Of a stretch of DNA of 64,000 bases, positions 36,729 to 44,139 are shown one piece after another. This DNA is from Streptomyces stelliscabiei (GTDB lineage: Bacteria; Actinomycetota; Actinomycetes; Streptomycetales; Streptomycetaceae). Where the stretch lies: the NCBI RefSeq assembly GCF_014873495.1, contig NZ_JADBGF010000001.1:8060001-8124000 (forward strand). The letters are read 5' to 3'. A program made the position numbers and the translations under genes. The notes below the pieces were generated by a model, which did not search any database, was not told the DNA's origin, and saw only the letters and a list, made by a program, of their open reading frames with translations. The number at the start of each line of letters is the position of its first letter. The stretch's first letter is position 1.

Positions 36729-38372
36729 TCAGCCGACCGGACGCGCCCGTTCCACGATCGACGCCAGATCCAGTGTGTGCGGCAGGGTGCCGAAGGCCGT
36801 GCCCCGGTCGCCGCCGAGCCGGGAGGCGCAGAAGGCGTCGGCGACCGCCGGCGGCGCGTATCGCACGAGGAGCGCCCCTTGCAGGACGAGGGCGAGCCGT
36901 TCCACGAGCCGGCGTGCGCGGGCCTCGATGCCGTCCAGGTCGGCGAGTTCGGTCAGCAGGCCCTTGATCGCGCCGTCGAGCCGGTGGTCGGCGCCGCGAG
37001 CCCGGCCCACCTCCCGCAAGTAGGCGTCCAGGGCCCCCGGTTCGCGCTGGAGCGCGCGCAGCACATCCAGGGCCTGCACGTTTCCGGCGCCCTCCCAGAC
37101 GGAGTTGAGCGGGGACTCGCGCAGCAGACGGGGCATGCCGGACTCCTCGACATAGCCGTTGCCGCCGAGGCACTCGGACGCCTCGACCACGAGCGGGGCA
37201 CAGCGCTTGGTCACCCAGTACTTGGCCACCGGCACCGCGAGCCGCAGGAGCGAACGTTCGTTCTCGTCGCCCGACTCCGCCGCGTCGTACGCCGCCGCCA
37301 CCCGCATCGCCAGCACCGTCGCCGCCTCCGACTCCAGCGCCAGATCCGCGAGCACGTTGCGCATCAGCGGCTTGTCGATCAGCGGCCCGCCGAACGCCTC
37401 CCGGTGCGCGCAGTGGTGCACCGCCTGCGCCACCGCCTGCCGCATCAGCGAGGCCGCGCCCAGCGCGCAGTCCAGCCGGGTGGCCGCCACCATCCCGATG
37501 ATCGTGCGCACCCCCCGCCCCTCGTCCCCGACCCGGCGCGCCCACGTCCCGTCGAACTCGACCTCGGCGGAGGCGTTGGAGCGATTGCCCAGCTTCTCCT
37601 TCAGCCGCTGGAGGCGGAACACGTTCCGTGACCCGTCGGCCAGCATCCGGGGCACCAGGAAGCACGTGAGCCCTCCCGGAGCCCGCGCCAGCACGAGGAA
37701 CCCGTCCGACATCGGCGCCGAGCAGAACCACTTGTGCCCGGTCAGCTCGTACGTCCCGTCCTCGGCCAGCGGCCGGGCGACGGTGGCGTTGGCGCGTACG
37801 TCGCTGCCGCCCTGCTTCTCGGTCATGGCCATCCCGAAGAGGGCGCCGGCCTTCTGCCCGGCGGGCCGCATGTCCCAGTCGTAGAGCGTGGACGTCAGCC
37901 GCGGCTCCCACTCGGCGGCGAGTGCCGGGTCCGTGCGCAGGGCGGGCACCGCCGCGTGCGTCATGGACAGCGGGCAGCCGTTGCCGGCCTCGACCTGCGT
38001 CCAGACGACGAACGCGGCCGCCCGCCGCACATGCCCCCCGGGCCGCGCCCAGGCCGCGGTCAGCCCGGCCGACACCCCCTTGCCGAGCAGCCGGTGCCAC
38101 GACGGATGGAACTCCACCTCGTCCACCCGGTTCCCGTACCGGTCGTACGCCCGCAGCTTCGGCGGGTTCTCGTTCGCCAGCCGCCCCCACTCCTGCACCT
38201 GGGCGGAGCCCGCCGTACGGCCGAACCCCGACAGCTCCTCGCGCGCCTCGTCCAGCAGCTCCGGAGCCAGATGCCGCTCGACCGCCTCGCCGAGCACCTG
38301 GTCGGCGGCGAAGACGTCGTAGTCCACCAGGGGCGGAGCCTGATTGGTCACTTCGTGGGTGCTGGATGCCAT
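36729..38372 (-). CDS. Acyl-CoA dehydrogenase, AidB-like
   Basis: A 547-residue flavoprotein. The extra N-terminal part and segments GAGLFGMAMTEKQGGSDVR-like (ALFGMAMTEKQGGSDVRANA), LTGHKWFCSAPMSDGFLVLA and ECLGGNGYVEESGMPRLLRE are those of the AidB subgroup, which is induced in alkylation stress in enteric bacteria and binds DNA there. The Arg-Glu pair typical of AidB (LLRESPLNSVWEGAGN) contains the catalytic-base region. Whether this member acts on acyl-CoA or in DNA protection cannot be told. Monocistronic, with the GAF regulator downstream. Confidence 0.9.
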   Translation of the reverse strand: MASSTHEVTNQAPPLVDYDVFAADQVLGEAVERHLAPELLDEAREELSGFGRTAGSAQVQEWGRLANENPPKLRAYDRYGNRVDEVEFHPSWHRLLGKGVSAGLTAAWARPGGHVRRAAAFVVWTQVEAGNGCPLSMTHAAVPALRTDPALAAEWEPRLTSTLYDWDMRPAGQKAGALFGMAMTEKQGGSDVRANATVARPLAEDGTYELTGHKWFCSAPMSDGFLVLARAPGGLTCFLVPRMLADGSRNVFRLQRLKEKLGNRSNASAEVEFDGTWARRVGDEGRGVRTIIGMVAATRLDCALGAASLMRQAVAQAVHHCAHREAFGGPLIDKPLMRNVLADLALESEAATVLAMRVAAAYDAAESGDENERSLLRLAVPVAKYWVTKRCAPLVVEASECLGGNGYVEESGMPRLLRESPLNSVWEGAGNVQALDVLRALQREPGALDAYLREVGRARGADHRLDGAIKGLLTELADLDGIEARARRLVERLALVLQGALLVRYAPPAVADAFCASRLGGDRGTAFGTLPHTLDLASIVERARPVG

Positions 38373-38482
38373 GTCCGGAACCTACCCGTCGGCGTCACGT
38401 CGTCACGACGACGCTCACCGGTGTCCGGCGGGCGGATGTCCGGCGCCGGACCAGGACGGTCCGGCGCCGGACCGCGCGGGCC

Positions 38483-39493
38483 TCAGACGGGCGCCGCCAG
38501 CTCGCCCGTCCCCACGTCACCCGTGCCGAACTCCGCCTCCGGGGCCGCCACACCCTCCCCGTACTGTTCCTGCGGCCAGCCCGGCCGGTAGATCGTGTCG
38601 AGGTAGCGCTCCCCGAGGTCCGGGGAGATCGCCACCGCCGTGGTGTCGGGGGAGCCGTTGCGGGCCAGCCACGCGCCGGCGCCGCTGACGACCGTGCCGG
38701 TGGAGCCCCCGAAGAGGAAGCCGCGCCGGGCCATGCGGTGACACGCCCGTACGGTGTCGGCCTCCTCCACCCGGACGACGTCGTCCACGTAGGACGCGTC
38801 GAGCAGCGCCGGGGTCACGCTCGTGCCGAGCCCCGGGATCATCCGGCGGCCCGGCGCCCCGCCGAACGCGACCGAGCCGACACTGTCCACCGCGACGATC
38901 CGCACCCGGCGCCGCCGCTCCCAGAACCACCGGGCGCAGCCCATCAGCGTCCCCGAGGTGCCGACCCCCACGAACAGCACGTCCAGGCGCGGGAACTGCC
39001 GGGCGACGGCGGGCGCGGTGGTGCGGTAGTGCGCCTGCCAGTTCGCCTCGTTGGTGTACTGGTCCAGCCACACGTACCGCGGGTCGGTCGCGCACAGCGC
39101 GCGCACGTACGCGATCCGGGCACCGAGGAAACCGCCGTGCGGGTCCGGTTCGGAGATGACGTGGACCCGGCTGCCCAGCGCCTCGATCACGCGCCGGGTC
39201 TGCGGATTGCACCGGGAGTCGGTCACGCACAGAAACCGGTGGCCCCGGCTCGCCGCGATCATGCTCAGCGCGACGCCCAGATTGCCGGACGACGACTCGA
39301 CCAGCGTCGAGCCCGGCCTCAGACGCCCCTCCCGTTCGGCGGCCCGCACCATCTCGGACGCGGCCTTGAGCTTGATCGAGCCGGCGAAGTTGAACCCCTC
39401 GCACTTCAGGAAGAGCTGATGTCCGACGACCTGGCGCAGATCGACGTACAGCTCCTCCTCGTTGAAGTCCGTGGGAACGGATATGACTGGCAC
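38483..39493 (-). CDS. sbnA: SbnA-like N-(2-amino-2-carboxyethyl)-L-glutamate synthase
   Basis: A 336-residue PLP enzyme of the cysteine synthase fold. The PLP Lys is probably Lys41 in FNFAGSIKLKAASEM, followed by VESSSGNLGVALSMIAASRG and the phosphate loop FVGVGTSGTLMGCARWF. These are the features of SbnA, which joins O-phospho-L-serine and L-glutamate to ACEGA. With the SbnB gene 47 bp upstream it would yield L-2,3-diaminopropionate. GTG at 39493 follows CAGGGGGG. It is the last gene of the five-gene operon. Confidence 0.9.
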   Translation of the reverse strand: MPVISVPTDFNEEELYVDLRQVVGHQLFLKCEGFNFAGSIKLKAASEMVRAAEREGRLRPGSTLVESSSGNLGVALSMIAASRGHRFLCVTDSRCNPQTRRVIEALGSRVHVISEPDPHGGFLGARIAYVRALCATDPRYVWLDQYTNEANWQAHYRTTAPAVARQFPRLDVLFVGVGTSGTLMGCARWFWERRRRVRIVAVDSVGSVAFGGAPGRRMIPGLGTSVTPALLDASYVDDVVRVEEADTVRACHRMARRGFLFGGSTGTVVSGAGAWLARNGSPDTTAVAISPDLGERYLDTIYRPGWPQEQYGEGVAAPEAEFGTGDVGTGELAAPV

Positions 39494-39540
39494 CGCTGCC
39501 CCCCTGGTTGTGCACTGTCGTACGCGCTGCGCCCGGCCGT

Positions 39541-40581
39541 TCAGCCGTGGCGGCGCAGCTCGTGGAAGAAGTCGTCCACGACCCGCAGTCCGCCGGAGCG
39601 GGCCACGTGCTCGTGGACATGACCGCCGACCGCGAGGTCGAGGACCCCGAGGCCGAAGGGCGAGAAGACCACCGGACGGTCCGCCGGCACGGACGCCCGG
39701 CCGGTGAGGACGTCGTGGAGCGTTCCGTCGAGGAAGTCCCGCGCGCCGGTGAGCTGTTCGGTCAGGTGCGGTGAGGTGTTCGCCTTGAGGCAGTGCTCGA
39801 CGTCGTCGACGAAGTTCGCCGACGCGAGCAGCACCTCGGGCGCGAGATCGCGCAGCGACACGTGCAGCACCAGGGGGTTGTGGGCGAACCACTTCGGTTC
39901 ATGGACGTGCGGCTCGCCCGCGATCGTCGCGAACACCACCAGGTCGCTCGCCCGGATCACCTCCTCGGCGCCGTCGTACACGGTCACCCGCCCGTCGGCG
40001 CCGGAGCGCTCCAGGTACCCCCGGAACCCGGCCGCGCTGTCCGCGGACAGGTCGTGCACCCCCACCTCCTCGAACGCGAAGTCCGTCGCCGCGAGGAACG
40101 TGTGGATGTACCGGGCGATCAGGCCGGTGCCGAGGAAGCCGACCCGGGCCGGGCGCGGCGCCCCCCGGCGCGCGCTCAGCCGGTCGGCCGCCAGCGCCGC
40201 CGACGCCGCCGTCCGGGTCGCGCTGATGACCGAGGCCTCCAGGCACGCGAACGGATAGCCGGTGGCATGGTCGTTGAGGATCAGCACGGCGGACGCGCGC
40301 GGCAGCCCGGACGCCGTGTTCTCCGGGAAACTGGAGATCCACTTCAGCCCGTCCACCTGGAACCTCCCGCCGAGCGAGGCGGGCAGCGCGATGATCCGCG
40401 AGGACGGACGGTCGGGGAAGCGGAGGAAGTACGACGGCGGGTTGACCGTGTCGCCGGTGTCCCCGTTCCCGTGCAGGAGGTAGGCGGACTCGACCAGTTC
40501 GACGATCTCCCGCTCCCGTCCCCGCAGGGCCTGCTGCACCTGGGCGCCGGAGATCACGGCGAAACCCGGAACCTCGGTCAT
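39541..40581 (-). CDS. sbnB: SbnB-like ACEGA dehydrogenase (diaminopropionate forming)
   Basis: A 346-residue member of the ornithine cyclodeaminase/mu-crystallin family. The NAD-binding loop is RVGFLGTGLIARYIHTFLAA, and VDGLKWISSFPEN carries the substrate-binding Lys. SbnB oxidatively cleaves ACEGA to L-2,3-diaminopropionate, 2-oxoglutarate and ammonium. The specific match in family (HVSLRDLAPEVLLASANFVDD) and the sbnA neighbour make this assignment firmer than plain ornithine cyclodeaminase. ATG overlaps the dioxygenase stop in ATGA. Confidence 0.9.
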   Translation of the reverse strand: MTEVPGFAVISGAQVQQALRGREREIVELVESAYLLHGNGDTGDTVNPPSYFLRFPDRPSSRIIALPASLGGRFQVDGLKWISSFPENTASGLPRASAVLILNDHATGYPFACLEASVISATRTAASAALAADRLSARRGAPRPARVGFLGTGLIARYIHTFLAATDFAFEEVGVHDLSADSAAGFRGYLERSGADGRVTVYDGAEEVIRASDLVVFATIAGEPHVHEPKWFAHNPLVLHVSLRDLAPEVLLASANFVDDVEHCLKANTSPHLTEQLTGARDFLDGTLHDVLTGRASVPADRPVVFSPFGLGVLDLAVGGHVHEHVARSGGLRVVDDFFHELRRHG

Positions 40582-41660
40582 ACGGAACTCTCCTTCGTGG
40601 GGAAGCCGGCCGGCCGGAAGTCAGCCGGCCGTACCGGGTCTGCGAGGCCCACGAGCACCTCGCGGGGGCCCTGATACGGCTCACGGCTGTGTGCGCAGCG
40701 GAGGTTGTCGACGAGGAGCAGGTCGCCCGGCCGCCACGGCCGGCGGACCGTGTGCGCCTCGTAGACCTCGTTGAGCGTCTCGACGACGTCGGCGCCGATC
40801 GGTTCGCCGTCGCCGTAACGGGTGTTGAAGGGCAGCCCGTCGGCCCCGTACAGGTCCACCAGGTACTCGCGCACCTCGGCGTCCATCGTCCATTCGCTGA
40901 GGAACGCGATCTGGTTGAACCAGCACCGGCGGCCGTTCACCGGGTGCCGGAGCACGGCGGGGCGCCGCTGCCGGGTGCGCAGGGTCCCGTCGGGCCCCCA
41001 GTCGAAGTCGATGGAGTGCGCCCGGCAGTAGGCCTCGACGACGGTCCGGTCGTCGGTGCCGAACGCCTCGGCGACCGACGCGCCGATCTCGTCGTGGTAC
41101 GAGCGGGTGAGCAGCCAGCCCTCCCGCTCGAACCGTTCGGTCAACTCCGCCGGGAGCGCGGCCAGGACGGCCGCCGAGTCGGCGATCCCGGTCGCCCCGC
41201 CCCGCTCCGCGGCCTCCAGACACGCCAGGAGCAGCAGGCCGGGGACCTGCACGCCGTAGCTCGACTCGTGGTGCATGCACATCGGTTGGTTCGGCGGCCA
41301 GGCCGTCGACGAGTACACGCCCCGCGCGTACGTCCGCCGGGGCGCGAACGCCTCCCTCTCGGTCATCAGCGTGTCGGTCAGCCCCCTGAAGACGGCGCCC
41401 ACTTCGACGGCGTCCCGCAGGCCGAGTCCGCGCACCAGCACCGAGCCGTGCTCGGCGACGGCGGCCCGCAGGGAGTCCCGCCGCCCGGCCGCCCACCGGG
41501 CGGCGGGTTCGGCGGGGGAGACGGTGAGCAGCGGCGGGCTGTCGGTCGACAGCACGATGTCCGGCAGCGGCAGCGGCAGCGGCAGGGCGGTCGCGGACGA
41601 CGGAGCCGTCGCCGGGTCCTTCCGGCGGCGCCCGGCGGCGCGGCGGCTCAGGAAACCCAT
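40578..41660 (-). CDS. TauD/TfdA-type Fe(II)/2-oxoglutarate dioxygenase
   Basis: A 360-residue non-haem iron oxygenase of the clavaminate synthase/SyrP type. Iron ligands are His130 and Glu132 in MCMHHESSYG (H-x-E, as in amino-acid hydroxylases of NRPS clusters) and His324 in NLRCAHSREPYQG; Arg333 would bind 2-oxoglutarate. The N-terminus has an odd Arg-rich stretch and a Leu-Pro run (ALPLPLPLP) encoded by 6-base repeats. It overlaps the NRPS gene by 13 bases. A beta-hydroxylase acting on the carrier-bound or free amino acid is the likely role (inference). Confidence 0.88.
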   Translation of the reverse strand: MGFLSRRAAGRRRKDPATAPSSATALPLPLPLPDIVLSTDSPPLLTVSPAEPAARWAAGRRDSLRAAVAEHGSVLVRGLGLRDAVEVGAVFRGLTDTLMTEREAFAPRRTYARGVYSSTAWPPNQPMCMHHESSYGVQVPGLLLLACLEAAERGGATGIADSAAVLAALPAELTERFEREGWLLTRSYHDEIGASVAEAFGTDDRTVVEAYCRAHSIDFDWGPDGTLRTRQRRPAVLRHPVNGRRCWFNQIAFLSEWTMDAEVREYLVDLYGADGLPFNTRYGDGEPIGADVVETLNEVYEAHTVRRPWRPGDLLLVDNLRCAHSREPYQGPREVLVGLADPVRPADFRPAGFPTKESSV

Positions 41661-44125
41661 GACGTCCTCCCGGGGGTGGCGGGGCCGGCGGCGGCCCTGG
41701 TGTCGATCAGTGCGGCCAGCCCGGACAGCACCGGATGCGCGGTCACGTCCTTGGGGGACACCGCCCGCCGCAGGGCGATCGCGAGCTTCACCGCCGACAG
41801 CGAGGTGCCGCCCCGGTCGAAGAAGTGGTCGTGCCGGCCGATCCCGGCGCGTGGCACACCGAGCACCTCGGCCCACGCGTCGGCCAGCCGCTCCTCGGTC
41901 GCCGTCGCCGGCGGCTCGCCCGGCCGGCCGTCCCTCGCGTCGAGTTCCTCGGCCAGCGCCGTCAGCGTCCGCCGGTCGGTCTTGCCGTTGGCGGTCAGCG
42001 GCAGGCTCTCGCGCCGGTGGAAGACCGACGGCACCATGTACGCCGGCAGCGAGGCCGCCAGCCGGTCCCGCAGCTCCTCGGCCGCGAGGGGCCGGCCGGA
42101 GTGGAAGGCGACCAGACGCTCGCCCCCCGCGACCACCACCGCGCCGTCCCGCACCCCCGCCACCTTGAGCAGCGCGTTCTCCACCTCGCCGATCTCGATG
42201 CGGAAGCCGCGCACCTTGACCTGGGTGTCCCGGCGGCCGAGGAACTCCAGCTTCCCGTCGGGCCGCCAGCGCCCGTGGTCCCCGCTGCGGTAGAGCCGCT
42301 CGCCGGGCCGGTAGGGGTCGGTGGTGAAGGCCTGCGCGGTGCGCTCGGGATCGTTGACGTACCCCCGCCCGACACACACCCCGGAGAAGACGATCTCCCC
42401 CGGCGCGCCCAGCGGCACGAGGGAGAGACGCCCGTCGACGACGTACACGCGGACGTTGCGCACGGGACGGCCCAGGGGCACCCGGCCCCCCTCCGGAGCC
42501 CGGTCCATCACCTCGTGGTTGGTGTCGTCCGAGGTCTCGGTCAGCCCGTAGGCGTTGACCAGGGGTGTCCCCGGTTCGGTGGCGAACCAACGCTCCGCCA
42601 GCTCCTTCTTCAGCGCCTCCCCGGTGACCGACACCCGGCGCAGGTCGGGCAGTTCGCGCGGGTGCCGCTCCAGATGGGCGAGGACCGCCTCCAGGTACGA
42701 CGGCACGACCTGCAGCACGTTCACGCGGCCGTCCGCGACGCGGTCGACGAACCGCTCGACGTCCAGGATCGCCTCCTGCTCCACCAGGAGGGTCCGGCCA
42801 CCGGCCAGGGGTCCGGCCAGCAGCTGCCACAGGGAGATGTCGAAGCACTGGGGCGCGGTCTGCGCGACCGTGTCCCCCTCGCCGATGCCGAGGTCGTCGA
42901 GCTTGGCGAGGAAGTGGTTGAGCATCCCGGCGTGCTCGCACATCGCGCCCTTGGGCTCGCCCGTGGAACCGGACGTGAAGTAGATGTACGCGAGCCGGTC
43001 CGGACCGATCTCCAGGCCGAGGCCGGAGTCCTGGTGGCCCTCGTCGTACGCGTCCTCGACGAGCAGCCGCCGCACCCCGGGCAGTGTGGTCAGCGCCCGG
43101 TCCAGCGTGGTCGTGCTGCCCCGTTCGGTGAGCACCAGCTCGCATCCGGCGCGGGCCAGCGTGGTGGCGATGCGCTCGGCGGGGAAGTGCGGCTCGACGG
43201 GCAGATAGACGCCGCCCGCCTTGAACACCGCGAGGACGGCCGCCATCCAGTCGAGGTCGCGTTCGGTCACCACCGCCACGACACCCTCGCGGCCGAGGCC
43301 CCGGGCCAGCAGGGCCCGGCCGAGCCGGTTGGCCCGGGAGTCGAGTTCGCGGTACGTCCACCGCCGCTCCCCGTGGACGGCCGCGACGGCGTCCGGGTGC
43401 GCCACGACCCGCTGCTCGAACAGCTCGTGCACCCGGGCCTCCGGCAGGTCGCGCAGGGGCCCGGCCAATCCGTCGAGCTGGAAACGGAGTTCGTCGTCCG
43501 ACACCAGACTCCGCCCGCCGTGCCCGGCGTCCGGTTCGGTGGCCAGCAGGGTGAGGGCGGTGACGTGGTACCCGGCGATCCGGGCCGCGGCGTCCTCGTC
43601 GAGCACGTCGGTGCGGTAGCGCAGCCGCAGCGCCGGGCCGTCGTCGCGGTGCACCAGCCCCACCCGCAGGGCCACGTCCGTGTCGAGGTCGCCGTCGCCC
43701 CCGCCGGTGTCGAGCACCGTCTCGAACGGCGGCTCCGAGAGGCCCAGTTCGTGCCGCAGGGCGTCCACCGGATATCCGGCGTGTGTCAGCAGCTCCGCGG
43801 TGGCCCGGTGGGTGTGTTCCAGCAGGGTGCGCCAGGTGCCGTCGGGCGGGACACCGAGCCGGCACGGCAGCAGTCGGCCGTCCTCCAGCCAACCGGTGGT
43901 GACCTCGCTCTCGCCCGACAGTGCGGCGAGCACCTTCGCGTGGGCGGCGAGCAGCGCGGCCGTACCGTCCGCGGTGGTCAACGTCCCTTCGGGCAGGGCG
44001 ACTTCGTGGACGCCCGCTCCCTTCTCCGGGTCGGCGCTCCACCGCGGTATCACGGTCCGCCCCCCGGCGGTGAGCACCTCGTGCCAGTACGTGCGGGCAG
44101 CGTCGCCCGATTCCGAACGGTCCAT
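41648..44125 (-). CDS. NRPS protein: degenerate C-half, adenylation and carrier domains
   Basis: An 825-residue synthetase. Residues 1-240 align with the C-terminal half of a condensation domain (LLPCRLGVPPDGTWRTLLEH, LRYRTDVLDEDAAARIAGYH), but the first half and its HHxxxDG are absent. The adenylation domain (about 240-720) has YIYFTSGSTGEPKGA, NAYGLTETS, YRSGDHGRW and the Lys of LTANGKTDRR. A carrier domain follows with phosphopantetheine Ser775 in FFDRGGTSLSAVKLA. By hand alignment the pocket reads D-I-W-Q-S-T-A-D-D-K; the two extra Asp would suit a basic side chain such as diaminopropionate (inference). It starts 14 bases after the membrane synthetase gene. Confidence 0.9.
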   Translation of the reverse strand: MDRSESGDAARTYWHEVLTAGGRTVIPRWSADPEKGAGVHEVALPEGTLTTADGTAALLAAHAKVLAALSGESEVTTGWLEDGRLLPCRLGVPPDGTWRTLLEHTHRATAELLTHAGYPVDALRHELGLSEPPFETVLDTGGGDGDLDTDVALRVGLVHRDDGPALRLRYRTDVLDEDAAARIAGYHVTALTLLATEPDAGHGGRSLVSDDELRFQLDGLAGPLRDLPEARVHELFEQRVVAHPDAVAAVHGERRWTYRELDSRANRLGRALLARGLGREGVVAVVTERDLDWMAAVLAVFKAGGVYLPVEPHFPAERIATTLARAGCELVLTERGSTTTLDRALTTLPGVRRLLVEDAYDEGHQDSGLGLEIGPDRLAYIYFTSGSTGEPKGAMCEHAGMLNHFLAKLDDLGIGEGDTVAQTAPQCFDISLWQLLAGPLAGGRTLLVEQEAILDVERFVDRVADGRVNVLQVVPSYLEAVLAHLERHPRELPDLRRVSVTGEALKKELAERWFATEPGTPLVNAYGLTETSDDTNHEVMDRAPEGGRVPLGRPVRNVRVYVVDGRLSLVPLGAPGEIVFSGVCVGRGYVNDPERTAQAFTTDPYRPGERLYRSGDHGRWRPDGKLEFLGRRDTQVKVRGFRIEIGEVENALLKVAGVRDGAVVVAGGERLVAFHSGRPLAAEELRDRLAASLPAYMVPSVFHRRESLPLTANGKTDRRTLTALAEELDARDGRPGEPPATATEERLADAWAEVLGVPRAGIGRHDHFFDRGGTSLSAVKLAIALRRAVSPKDVTAHPVLSGLAALIDTRAAAGPATPGRTSWVS

Positions 44126-44139
44126 CGTTTCCCCCCGAT

